A stretch of DNA of 47,438 nucleotides from Stentor roeselii (lineage: Eukaryota; Ciliophora; Heterotrichea; Heterotrichida; Stentoridae), in NCBI GenBank assembly GCA_006503475.1, contig RSEH01000323.1:1-47438 (forward strand), in the 5' to 3' direction. Both the position numbers and the translations under genes were made by a program. The notes beneath the pieces were generated by a model, which saw only the letters and a program-made list of their open reading frames with translations, was not told where the DNA came from and did no database searches. Positions 35,536 through 44,146 of the stretch are shown piece by piece (the stretch's first letter is position 1; every line of letters starts with the position of its first letter).

Positions 35536-37182
35536 TTAATTCAAAATAGTCAAAGACCTTCCAGGTAATTTTTCCATACATTGTTTGAAACTCGCTCTTT
35601 TTTTCCTATCAGGGTGTAACATGGCCTTTAACATTTCCTTAATCCAAAGATCAGCATGACAATTATGAACGATATTCATAAGTTTCGAGTTATTATCACG
35701 TAAATTATACCCATCAAGTTTTTCTAAAGTAATAATCTGTAAAATTGTAAGTCCTAAAGAAAAAACATCAGCTTTTCCAAATCGAAAGAAAGTATTTTTT
35801 TGTCCTTTCAGCTGAGGTTCTCTTAGTTCAGGAGCCATGTATCCTTCAGTACCTTGAATAGGGTTTATTTGAGTAGGAAGAAAGGAAGATTCTTGATGTT
35901 CATTTAAATGAAAAGTTGAAAAATCAATGACTTTTATACAGTTTTCACTGTTTATTAACATGTTGTGAGGCTTTATGTTCCTGTGGAACATTTTACAAGT
36001 TTCAAGCCAAGTGAAGCCGTCGATTAAATCATGGATCCAGGACTCGATAAGTCGAGTGTCGAGGGAAGTCTTAGAAGCTCTGTGAGTTGTAAGCAGGTCC
36101 ATCAAGTTCTGTCCTCCGTCTTCCATGTAGAAGACTACTTGACTTGGGTGGCGATAGACAAAAAAGAGTTTCAAGAAAATTTTATACATTTTTGAAAATT
36201 GGTTCAAACAAGTCAAAACCCGGATTTCTTCATTAATTGAGGAAAAATCGTTGTTTTCTTCAAAGCCGAAGTACTCTTTCGCTACTACTGGGATGTTGTC
36301 ACTTGCAGTTCCTCGGAAGACTCTTATAAAGTACTTCTGCCCCACGCATCGTGAGTAGATCGGGCATCGGTCTAATACGATCTTGTCTATTGTGACCTCT
36401 GGACATAAAGGTTCTAAGTCCACTTGAAGGTTAATCATTTTTTCATCATCAAACTTTCCAAGAATACTTTGAATCTTCTTAAATAACTTTAAATGTTTTC
36501 TACCCAACTTGTACTTAAACTGAGAAATTCTCTGCATCACCTGCAAAGAACTGCGATGATCATCAGAAGAATTCAAAACATCAAGAACGATATCTAAAAT
36601 ATAAAGACTTGCTGCAATAAAAACTTGAATCATGTCGTTAAAAACTGAATAAGCTCTTTGAAATTCTTCTAAAAATTCAGAAACTTTTTCAATTGTCCTG
36701 TTTTTTAAAAAATCGCTGATTTTAATGAAAAGGTTTTCTTTTAGTCTGAGATTCAACCAACTGAAAACATGTTTCAAACAAGGATACCCGATCAAGTCTT
36801 TCAAGACTTCAGCCCATTCATATAAAAGTCTTTCTTCTGCATTTGTGACGTACTTCATCAAGGCAGGTTCAAAAGCTTCTAAAACACTTTCAAAGTACTC
36901 TGGTCTCAAGTCTTTCATTCTTTTTACTTTTAAAGTATTGGAAAGACCTGATGATGGGTTTGAATTTTCGAGTGGAAGATAAGCTGCGAATAAACCTGTC
37001 CAATAAGCAAGGATTGAAGAAATGTTTGAGACTTGATCGTGGACACTTAGAAGACCTTCGGATTCGAAGGTTTTTGGGTAAAATAAATAAAGTTGCACTT
37101 CGGATGGAAGTTTGTAGCTTTCAGGATAAGCCAGGTTGAAAAGAGAGTTGATTGTTAATTGGATTGGATTTGATTGAGACAT
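35536..37182 (-). CDS. Kinase-like protein with altered catalytic residues (probable pseudokinase)
   Basis: 548 residues. Residues 1-~260 are helical and unrecognised. Residues ~275-540 are a protein-kinase fold: VVAK Lys302, then FHRNIKPHNMLI (400-409), VIDFS (419-422), GTEGYMAPEL (444-453) and ADVFSLG (471-477). The HRD Asp is Asn402, and DFG reads DFS. The glycine-rich loop is not recognisable. Loss of the catalytic Asp predicts little or no phosphotransfer, so it is probably a scaffold, though the Lys and DFG Asp remain. It diverges from the MORN gene across 45 nt. Confidence 0.85.
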   Translation of the reverse strand: MSQSNPIQLTINSLFNLAYPESYKLPSEVQLYLFYPKTFESEGLLSVHDQVSNISSILAYWTGLFAAYLPLENSNPSSGLSNTLKVKRMKDLRPEYFESVLEAFEPALMKYVTNAEERLLYEWAEVLKDLIGYPCLKHVFSWLNLRLKENLFIKISDFLKNRTIEKVSEFLEEFQRAYSVFNDMIQVFIAASLYILDIVLDVLNSSDDHRSSLQVMQRISQFKYKLGRKHLKLFKKIQSILGKFDDEKMINLQVDLEPLCPEVTIDKIVLDRCPIYSRCVGQKYFIRVFRGTASDNIPVVAKEYFGFEENNDFSSINEEIRVLTCLNQFSKMYKIFLKLFFVYRHPSQVVFYMEDGGQNLMDLLTTHRASKTSLDTRLIESWIHDLIDGFTWLETCKMFHRNIKPHNMLINSENCIKVIDFSTFHLNEHQESSFLPTQINPIQGTEGYMAPELREPQLKGQKNTFFRFGKADVFSLGLTILQIITLEKLDGYNLRDNNSKLMNIVHNCHADLWIKEMLKAMLHPDRKKRASFKQCMEKLPGRSLTILN

Positions 37183-37227
37183 TGTTTATAAAATTTTCTA
37201 TAATAGGGATTAGATTAATATAAAAAG
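37183..37227. promoter_or_regulatory. 45-nt divergent promoter
   Basis: All the sequence between the start codons of the leftward kinase-like gene and the rightward MORN gene. It is AT-rich, with tataaaattttctataata near the leftward start. Both genes must be driven from within this interval or from inside each other's coding regions. Confidence 0.5.
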
Positions 37228-38373
37228 ATGATTAGTGAGAAAGAACTCACTGATGGGAATAATTGGATTACTGAACTGGATCAGACTAGAACATCTGTTA
37301 ATTCTTGTTATTTCTTTGCAAAAACTCACAATTTTTTTATCAAATTCAAAAATAATACACCAAAAAAGGTGATTATGTTTCAAAGCCATGTGTCTAAAGT
37401 GAATGGACTTAATATCATTAGTTTTTCTTTTCCTTTGAAAGCTTTTAATGACTCGAAGATTCAATTAAAAAACTTTTACTTTACTCTTAATGATGATGAT
37501 CTTGCGATGAAAGGAAAAATTTTTGAAGGAATTCCGAAAAAAATGTTTCTTTGTAATCAACTTGATAAACTTTACATCGGCGAAATGTTAAACGGAAAAA
37601 AAGAAGGTTTCGGAGAAATTAAATCAGAAACAATTCATTATCTTGGAATCTTTCAAAACAATAAAAGAACTGAACAAGGAAAATATTTCAGAAAAATCTT
37701 AAAAAAATCTAAGAAAATCTCAGATGACCCTGAAAATCAAGAAAAACAAAAAACTTCTGATAGTGACATCAAAGGATTCTGGGTAAAAATAGGAATTTCT
37801 CTTCAATCAAATCAAGAAACTGATGAAAATCCCAGAAATTATCTTCTTAAACCTCACAATAAACAAACTGAACCCACATCTAAACAAGAAAATCAACGTC
37901 CAATAAGCCTCTCTGAGAAATCCTTAAAGCTCACCCGAAGATACCTAATCGAAAACATCAACAACATCCCCTATCTAAAATTTCTAAAAACTAAAAAAAT
38001 CCTTCTCCCGATCTTCCAATCCTGGGAAATCTTCGAGCGAAAATCATTAAACCCCTTAAAATTTACAGAAGACTCTAAAAAAACCTTCATCTTCAACAAC
38101 GGCGATATTTTCACAGGAATGACTCGAAAGAGTACGCCTCACGGTTATGGTATTTACAGATACTCTTGTGGAAAGTCCTATCACGGAGAGTTCCACAAAG
38201 GCAAGCGTCATGGTTTAGGTACTTTATTCAACGGATGTGAAAAAGTACTTCAAGGAAGCTGGTCTTCAAACAACTTAAACGGTTTAGTTCGAGTTTTTTT
38301 GCCTTTTCATTCTTTAAAATGCATTTACTCTGAAGGGATCCTGGTGCAGATCCTGTCAATAATGAATCATTAA
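37228..38373 (+). CDS. MORN-repeat protein
   Basis: 381 residues. MORN units are visible near 118-152 (LYIGEMLNGKKEGFGEI) and 290-350 (GDIFTGMTRKSTPHGYGIY, then YHGEFHKGKRHGLGTLF and a weaker LQGSWSSNNLNG). Between them lies a ~130-residue Lys/Asn/Glu-rich insertion that splits the set. MORN repeats form beta-hairpin sheets that bind membranes or dimerise, common at ciliate and apicomplexan cortex. No kinase domain is attached (the PIP5K-type fusion is absent). It shares a 45-nt divergent promoter with the kinase-like gene and is followed after 14 nt by the next gene. Confidence 0.85.
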   Translation: MISEKELTDGNNWITELDQTRTSVNSCYFFAKTHNFFIKFKNNTPKKVIMFQSHVSKVNGLNIISFSFPLKAFNDSKIQLKNFYFTLNDDDLAMKGKIFEGIPKKMFLCNQLDKLYIGEMLNGKKEGFGEIKSETIHYLGIFQNNKRTEQGKYFRKILKKSKKISDDPENQEKQKTSDSDIKGFWVKIGISLQSNQETDENPRNYLLKPHNKQTEPTSKQENQRPISLSEKSLKLTRRYLIENINNIPYLKFLKTKKILLPIFQSWEIFERKSLNPLKFTEDSKKTFIFNNGDIFTGMTRKSTPHGYGIYRYSCGKSYHGEFHKGKRHGLGTLFNGCEKVLQGSWSSNNLNGLVRVFLPFHSLKCIYSEGILVQILSIMNH

Positions 38374-38387
38374 TGATAGTTAAATAA

Positions 38388-38699
38388 ATGAATGAACTTT
38401 ACATGTTAAAGACTCCAAGAGCTGTGATTAAGTTTAAAGACCCTTTCCTCAACATGGTGATTAAAGCGAATAAGTCACCATTGCTCAAACCGGTCTATGT
38501 GAAAAAAAATAAGCTGAAAAAATCTCATCAAAAAGAAAAAATCGCACTTCCTCCATTAAACTTCCGAAAAGTCAACAAATTAAACCTTGAAATCCCTGAA
38601 GTTCGACGGTCTACAAATAAAACTCCTACTTTTTCAAGTACTTCTCGATTACGAGACCTAAGAAACTACAGTGAAATAAAAATCATTAAATTAACTTAA
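38388..38699 (+). CDS. Hypothetical small basic protein
   Basis: 103 residues beginning MNELYMLKTPRAVIKFKDPF, Lys-rich, with no recognised domain. It begins 14 nt after the MORN gene and stops 9 nt before the cNMP-binding gene, in the same reading frame as the latter (TAA, then three sense codons, then ATG). A shared transcript or readthrough could therefore append it to that protein; otherwise it is a very closely packed separate gene. Confidence 0.6.
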   Translation: MNELYMLKTPRAVIKFKDPFLNMVIKANKSPLLKPVYVKKNKLKKSHQKEKIALPPLNFRKVNKLNLEIPEVRRSTNKTPTFSSTSRLRDLRNYSEIKIIKLT

Positions 38700-38708
38700 A
38701 GTTTGATA

Positions 38709-40085
38709 ATGGAAAGAGTTTCTTTACAGTCTTCTAGGATTCAAGAGTTGTTAAAGAACTTGGAAGGAAATGAGCAAGAACTTGTTTTTTTACTGAAAAA
38801 TTTCGCATTTTTTCATAATTTGGAACTTCTTTATAAAGACTCGAGTATCATTGAAAGACTTGCAGTGATGTTAAATTTAGAAGAACATGAAAAAGACTCT
38901 GTTGTTTATCATATCAACTCATTCGCTGATAAGGTCTTTCTCGTGTTAGAAGGGCAGGTAGTTGTTTACAAGTCTATCTCATCCTGCAAGTCTCCTCTTC
39001 ATTCAATTCGCCAGAACTCGTTAAAAGACCATCTGATGCAATCTTTAGCTTTAAACCGTCGAATTCTTCGTTCATTCGTCAGAAGTGAGCCCTGGAGTCT
39101 CACCAATGATTTTTTCCCTTTATCCTCCTTCGAGTCCTTCGGAGAAGAAGTCCTTTCAGATCAATGTTACCGTCAAAACACAGTCCTTACTAAAGAAAAA
39201 ACTCTTCTTTTATCACTTCAAAACTCATCTTTTCGAAAAGTCCTTCGACAAGTCCAAAAAGAAAAAAAATCAGATTTAAAAAATTTTCTTCGAAGTTTAG
39301 AACTTTTTTCACCATGGGCCTCGAAAAGCCTTGACAAAATCCTGGACTTAAGCCAAACTCAAACCCTCAGCAAAAATCAGCTTCTTTATCGACAAGGCGA
39401 CCAGGCAGATTTCGTTTTTTTCATCAAAGAAGGCGAGTTTCTAATCTCTAAAACAGTAAAAATCGCCCAAGACCATCGTTTAGAACTATTATCATCTTCA
39501 GGCTGTCTTTTAAGACTTTCACAAATGAGGCAAAAATCACCTGAAAAAAACCTGCAAGTCGCTATTAAAGGAAAAAAGGAAATTTTAGGAGCTGAAGAAG
39601 TTCTTGAAAATTGTACTCGAAGATTTGCTTGTGTTTGTATTACCGATCTTGCTGTTGTTGTCAAGTTTTCAAAGGAAAATTTTTTGGGAAAGGTCCTGGG
39701 AAGTGATAATTTGCCTGGATTTAAAAGGAAAGTTGAGGTGAGTAAAGAGTGGACGGAAAGTCGAATTGAAGAAATAAGGGATTTTGAGGTTTCGTTTAAA
39801 GATGATGGGTTTCAGAAGAAGAAGAATTTTGAGGGGAGGAAAAAGTCGCAGAGGATTCGGAGTTTTGAAGAATGTGAAATTAGGAAAAGTGATCAGATGT
39901 TTAGACCTATTGTGAGTGTTTCTCTTGAAGGGAATAGGAAGAAAGAGGAAGTTAAAGTTGTGAGGAGAAAGTTTCAGGTTAGGAGGGACCCGCCACCTTC
40001 GTTTTTAATTGGGTTAAGAGAAAAAATTGAAAAAAGGAGAAAGTCGCCTCGAAATGATGAAGTTTGTTACACTCTTCCTTTTTGA
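38709..40085 (+). CDS. Protein with two cyclic-nucleotide-binding (CNB) domains
   Basis: 458 residues, from ATG 38709. Domain 1 (~33-180) has FADKVFLVLEGQVVVY and a phosphate-binding cassette FGEEVLSDQCYRQNTVL (144-160) with the Glu and Arg that hold the cyclic phosphate and ribose. A ~45-residue polar insert precedes it. Domain 2 (~195-330) has LYRQGDQADFVFFIKEGEF and a weaker cassette LGAEEVLENCTRRFACV (293-309). The C-terminal ~120 residues are Arg/Lys-rich and disordered. No kinase or channel domain is attached, so it may be a PKA-regulatory-like or orphan sensor. Domain 1 should bind cAMP/cGMP; domain 2 is uncertain. Confidence 0.82.
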   Translation: MERVSLQSSRIQELLKNLEGNEQELVFLLKNFAFFHNLELLYKDSSIIERLAVMLNLEEHEKDSVVYHINSFADKVFLVLEGQVVVYKSISSCKSPLHSIRQNSLKDHLMQSLALNRRILRSFVRSEPWSLTNDFFPLSSFESFGEEVLSDQCYRQNTVLTKEKTLLLSLQNSSFRKVLRQVQKEKKSDLKNFLRSLELFSPWASKSLDKILDLSQTQTLSKNQLLYRQGDQADFVFFIKEGEFLISKTVKIAQDHRLELLSSSGCLLRLSQMRQKSPEKNLQVAIKGKKEILGAEEVLENCTRRFACVCITDLAVVVKFSKENFLGKVLGSDNLPGFKRKVEVSKEWTESRIEEIRDFEVSFKDDGFQKKKNFEGRKKSQRIRSFEECEIRKSDQMFRPIVSVSLEGNRKKEEVKVVRRKFQVRRDPPPSFLIGLREKIEKRRKSPRNDEVCYTLPF

Positions 40086-40209
40086 GTATGTAAGTTATGA
40101 GAATTTTATTTAAGGAATTGAAGAATTGTTGAATTTCTGCTTAAAAGAAATTTTTTTATTTGAATGGGTTGTTTGAATATAAAGTAATTTTTAGGGTCAT
40201 GGTTTTTGA

Positions 40210-40350
40210 TCAGTCTCTTCTTCTATCTTCTGGCCTGATCAGTCAGATAAAGACTTCACACAAATAATTAAAGAAAGAGCTGGATCTTCTTCGGACTATT
40301 CTCAAATAAAGACCCTCTACTTTTCTAACCTAAAAAAATTAATTATTTAA
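40210..40350 (+). other. Short protein-like open stretch, no start codon
   Basis: Forty-six sense codons between stops, containing WPDQSDKDFTQIIKERAGSS and ending at TAA 40348-40350. The composition is more protein-like than that of the surrounding non-coding DNA, but there is no ATG. It may be a relic or a last exon whose upstream junction I could not find. Confidence 0.25.
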
Positions 40351-40360
40351 ATACCTCAGT

Positions 40361-40770
40361 GATTCACCATTCACCCCAAACAAAAATCTCACAAAAATTT
40401 AACTATTATTCAAAAATCTATTCTAAAACTAAAAATCACAATTTCTTCAAACTAACAATCCAGTGATTTACCATTCATCTCAAACAAAAATCCCAAAAAT
40501 TTCACTATTATTAAAAAATCTATTCTAAAACTAAAAATCACAATTTCTCCAAACTAATAATCCGATGATTCACCATTCATCCCAAACAAAAATCTCAAAA
40601 AATTTCACTATTATTCAAAAATCTATTCTAAAACTAAAAATCACAATTTCTTCAAACTAATAATCCGATGATTCACCACTCATCTCAAATAAAGATCCCA
40701 AAAATTTCACAATTATTCAAAAATCTATTCTAAAACTAAAAATCAAAATTTCTTCAAACTTACAATCAAA
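40361..40770. repeat. 103-nt tandem repeat, four copies
   Basis: Units begin at 40361, 40464, 40567 and 40670 (exactly 103 nt apart), each with gatt(c/t)acca(t/c)tca and ending caatttcttcaaac-like. They lie between the convergent 3' ends of the cNMP-binding and F-box genes. The units are stop-filled in all frames, AT-rich, and nearly free of G on the + strand. Confidence 0.92.
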
Positions 40771-40825
40771 TATCCATGTAATTCTCAAAAACCACCCCAC
40801 CAAAATTTAATTCAAACAGTCCTAC

Positions 40826-42007
40826 TTAACTAATCTCATCTAAATTCTGCACAATTCCTCGAGGCAAAATATAATTTACATCGATATTCATACTTTCATG
40901 ATTCCAGTTTCTCTCAACTCTCCTATCTTCAGGTCTAATAAGTTTCACATAAAAGTACTTCCAACTAACAACATGTTCCAAACAAACTCGAGTTTCATCA
41001 ACTCGACAGTCATCAGTGAAATTAATCCAAAGAACAGGTTTCAACTTATTGAAAGTCCCTTTAAACTCACAGTACTCAAATCCACGAAAGACTTTAAGAG
41101 GATAACAAGAAGGCACACTATCATCTAAGTTCAAAATCTTTTCAAGTTCGACATACTCACAAACATCATTAAAAACCTGAAAAGCCGTGTCTAAAACATC
41201 AACAAATTCAAAACTAGTAAAAACCATTAAAGTCTTAACAGGACAAGTAAAATCTCCTTTTCTAGATATATCCAAATACTTCATAAATCCAAAGACATTC
41301 ACTGTATCAGCTCCAAATCTATCAAATTTCATATCATGAATATTCTGCTTATCAGGAAATCTACGACTTTGCCTGACCCCTGCATGAAAAGGTCTGATAT
41401 TAATAAAACTTTCCCTTATCTGGGTCTTTAACTCTTCAGCATCAGGCTCGTCAATAACAATAGCGTCTAAAGGAAAAGTAGTCACAACATGAGTGAATAT
41501 CGCAGAAGCAATATGTTCATTTTTTCTTGATAAAACCTGTCCCTTCGAATTAAGCCATCTTCTTACAATGTTCACAATGGTCTTATTCGCCCAGTAGTAA
41601 CCTTTTGAAGCTGTTTGAGTGTCAGCTAAAACTGCTGAAGCATGAGCATTTCTTAAGTTCTCCAATGTGCACCAACTTCGCTCGTTTATCTCGAAAACAT
41701 GACCGAACCAGAAACTTTCTTTGTCTTCATCAGCCCCTCCGTCTGTTGATATTGGAAGAAGGTCGAATAGGGACTTCATGCTTGAGTCTTTACTTTCAAA
41801 AGTTTTTAAAAGTTTCAGACAGAGATGGTCGTCGAGTCTTGGTGGTCCTGGAAGTCGCGAAGAGACTTTTAATAAGGAATTTAGGAAGAATTGGCAGAAG
41901 ATTGATTTTTTGAATTGCTTGTTTACCCTGCAGATCTCTCGGAAGAGCTCTTTTGGAGGAAGGTATAAAAAAATTTCTGTGAATAAGACTTCGGGGATGT
42001 AGTCCAT
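40826..42007 (-). CDS. F-box-like protein
   Basis: 393 residues. The N-terminus MDYIPEVLFTEIFLYLPPKE followed by LFREICRVNKQFKKSIF fits an F-box (about 1-45: P-x-V-L-x-x-I-F-x-Y-L-P then C..N..F/W). The rest is a folded, Phe/Trp/Asp-containing domain of unknown family, including WFGHVFEINERSWCTLENLR and CLEHVVSWKYFYVKLIRPED, possibly a beta-rich substrate-binding domain. F-box proteins recruit substrates to SCF ubiquitin ligases through Skp1; that role is inferred. The start context is TATAAATG. It diverges from the coiled-coil gene at 42173. Confidence 0.7.
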   Translation of the reverse strand: MDYIPEVLFTEIFLYLPPKELFREICRVNKQFKKSIFCQFFLNSLLKVSSRLPGPPRLDDHLCLKLLKTFESKDSSMKSLFDLLPISTDGGADEDKESFWFGHVFEINERSWCTLENLRNAHASAVLADTQTASKGYYWANKTIVNIVRRWLNSKGQVLSRKNEHIASAIFTHVVTTFPLDAIVIDEPDAEELKTQIRESFINIRPFHAGVRQSRRFPDKQNIHDMKFDRFGADTVNVFGFMKYLDISRKGDFTCPVKTLMVFTSFEFVDVLDTAFQVFNDVCEYVELEKILNLDDSVPSCYPLKVFRGFEYCEFKGTFNKLKPVLWINFTDDCRVDETRVCLEHVVSWKYFYVKLIRPEDRRVERNWNHESMNIDVNYILPRGIVQNLDEIS

Positions 42008-42172
42008 TTATAGAAGAAAGAAAAATGTAATATTTTAATATAATTGGAAAATTTTCTTATTTTTCTTGGTGATATTTTTTTAGAACATTTGAAAAAAATT
42101 ACTAAAATCCTCATTTTTCAAAGTTTTCCTAAATTTCACTTTAAAACTCTTTCTAATCTCCATTTATATTTC
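42008..42172. promoter_or_regulatory. 165-nt divergent intergenic region
   Basis: Lies between the F-box-like and coiled-coil start codons. It is AT-rich and contains a rightward open frame without ATG (from 42044) in phase with the coiled-coil gene. I regard that as non-coding because the protein-like composition starts at ATG 42173. Confidence 0.45.
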
Positions 42173-43822
42173 ATGGAAAAGCCTTCAGTGAAAAGAAACC
42201 TAAGCAGAAATGAATCCGACGGCTTTTTATACGCTTCTCTTGTCAACCCCAGGTTCACCCAGACCAAGAGATGGATGGAAGTGATGAAAGTCTCTCCCAT
42301 CACCAAAAATGAACAAATAGAGCCAAATCATCTCACTTCATTCAAAGAAGCAGAAAAAACCGTCCTTAAAGAACTTGAAGCAAAGCTCGGCATCTGTCTT
42401 CCAAAAGAAACTCTTGAAAAAACAGCAGATTTTTTAAAAGAAAAACTTTCAAACATCGTGACCTGCTCCGTGTTTGAGTTACACGAATTTTCTCATAAAA
42501 TCTTAAAAATCCTGGAAAAAGTTGAAAATTTCGGACAAAGTGACTGGAAAATTAAGCTCGGAAGTCAAGAATTTCTTTTTAAAGTCTCTGAAGAAGGTTG
42601 TGCAAAGTTGGATTCTTTTGAATTTTTTAAATCTTCAGGTTCTTTGAAAGATTCTCAGAATATTCCTCTTCCTCGATCACGGATCAGGAACTTGAATGAA
42701 TATGAAGAAGAGATGGTTAAAGCTTTTCAAACTTTTGATATTGAAAACTTATCAAAAGATGGAAAAATCAACAAAAAACTCTCGCAGAAGTCAGAAGAAC
42801 TGATAAAAAAAGAGATAAAATCATTTAAAAAGAAACAAGATGATATCAATAACCTAAAAAATGACCTTGAATGGCAGAGAGAAGAGTTAAAATTCTACAA
42901 AAATGAAGCAAAACAAATGAGAAATACAAAACTTTGCAGAGAATCGATACTTGACTCAGAAATCACAAATTTAAGAGAAAAAAGAGTTTTTATAGCTCAA
43001 AGCTTCGAAAAAATTGAAAATTTGCAGGAAAAGTTCGATTTTCAAAAAGAAAAAATAATAAAAATCCTAAGCGACCTTCAAAATTTCTGTGAAAATCTCG
43101 GAAAGCCAGAAGTAAATCATCAAAGTCCGACAAAGCTAAGAGCTGAAATCTTAGTTCTTGATTCTCAACTAAAAGACTTAGAACTTCAGTTTAAAAAAAG
43201 TTCAGATGAGAGTTTAAAGCTTCAAATAAACCGTTTAAAAACCCGCATTTCAAGTTTAAAGGCGATGAGTGCAATATCTTCAACTGTCACAACAACAAGC
43301 AGTGCGCGGTCCTTAATGAAGAGTTTTAATAAAGTTTATTCAGTAAGTCGTCTTCAAGTGAAAAGTCCAGCTGGAACTGCTTTTTGCTCTCCTTTGGCTT
43401 CTAATGCGAAAAACTTTCAAATAAAAGAACAAACTTCGAGTCTTTCTGGAATTCAAGTCAAACCTGATAGAAGCTTGTCTGTTAATCAAAGGGAAGTCTT
43501 GGAAGGAATTGATAAAAGAAAGATTGAAAATGGGGTTAATAAGGAAGTTGCTCAACAACAGGGAAAAGTTTATAAAAAAAATATGACCCCTGATGAAGGA
43601 TTTAGGATTATGAAAGGAGATACGAAGAAAATAGCGGCGAACTTGGTGCAGAAGGAAGAATTTGTTGATGGACTTACTGGGGATAAGGTCTTGTTTAGCA
43701 CTTTTTCTAGTGGTGAAGAGGAAAAAAAAGAGATTTTAAATGAAAAGTGGAAGTTTTGGACTAAGGTTCAAGAATTGAAAGAAATCTTGGAAAAAACTGT
43801 AGATGAGATTGTTAATAATTAA
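42173..43822 (+). CDS. Coiled-coil protein
   Basis: 549 residues from ATG 42173 (MEKPSVKRNLSRNESDGFLY). The N-terminal ~150 residues are helical and polar. Heptad-rich coiled coil runs roughly from 215 to 410 (KKEIKSFKKKQDDINNLKND; LREKRVFIAQSFEKIENLQE). The C-terminal ~140 residues are Lys/Ser-rich with another short helix at the end (WTKVQELKEILEKTVDEIVN). No family is recognised. It probably has a cytoskeletal role, from composition only. Confidence 0.75.
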   Translation: MEKPSVKRNLSRNESDGFLYASLVNPRFTQTKRWMEVMKVSPITKNEQIEPNHLTSFKEAEKTVLKELEAKLGICLPKETLEKTADFLKEKLSNIVTCSVFELHEFSHKILKILEKVENFGQSDWKIKLGSQEFLFKVSEEGCAKLDSFEFFKSSGSLKDSQNIPLPRSRIRNLNEYEEEMVKAFQTFDIENLSKDGKINKKLSQKSEELIKKEIKSFKKKQDDINNLKNDLEWQREELKFYKNEAKQMRNTKLCRESILDSEITNLREKRVFIAQSFEKIENLQEKFDFQKEKIIKILSDLQNFCENLGKPEVNHQSPTKLRAEILVLDSQLKDLELQFKKSSDESLKLQINRLKTRISSLKAMSAISSTVTTTSSARSLMKSFNKVYSVSRLQVKSPAGTAFCSPLASNAKNFQIKEQTSSLSGIQVKPDRSLSVNQREVLEGIDKRKIENGVNKEVAQQQGKVYKKNMTPDEGFRIMKGDTKKIAANLVQKEEFVDGLTGDKVLFSTFSSGEEEKKEILNEKWKFWTKVQELKEILEKTVDEIVNN

Positions 43823-44146
43823 TTAGACATTATTTCCTGGATTAATTTCTTGATGTGCTTTACATTTTAGTGTGAGTTATATTTCTTTTTTTAAAATATT
43901 TTTCAAATGGATGCTAATTAAAATTTAGTTAAGAGGTTTATAAGATTTAATTATATCTTTCTCTATTAAATAAAATCTTTTAATTCATACAAAAATCTAG
44001 TTAAATAAACTCACTGGTGATTAAAGTGGTAGTGTCATTTAAAAATAGATATTTTATTCAATTTAAAATAATAACTTTCTTTAAATCTACTTTTTGAGAT
44101 GTAGATCATGATTTAAAAAAAATTTCTACATTTTAGATGCTCATAA
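43823..44146. other. AT-rich spacer before the transporter gene
   Basis: About 320 nt, A/T-rich, with no coding frame. Base composition turns markedly more AT-rich here than in the preceding 30 kb and stays so through the transporter gene. Confidence 0.5.

Noticed and set aside
40361-40770. CRISPR array
   Set aside because: The 103-nt units are repeated as whole contiguous tandem copies without unique spacers, and the DNA is eukaryotic.
42044-42172. N-terminal extension of the coiled-coil gene from a TTG codon
   Set aside because: The extension starts without ATG, its composition is that of AT-rich non-coding DNA, and a good ATG follows at 42173.
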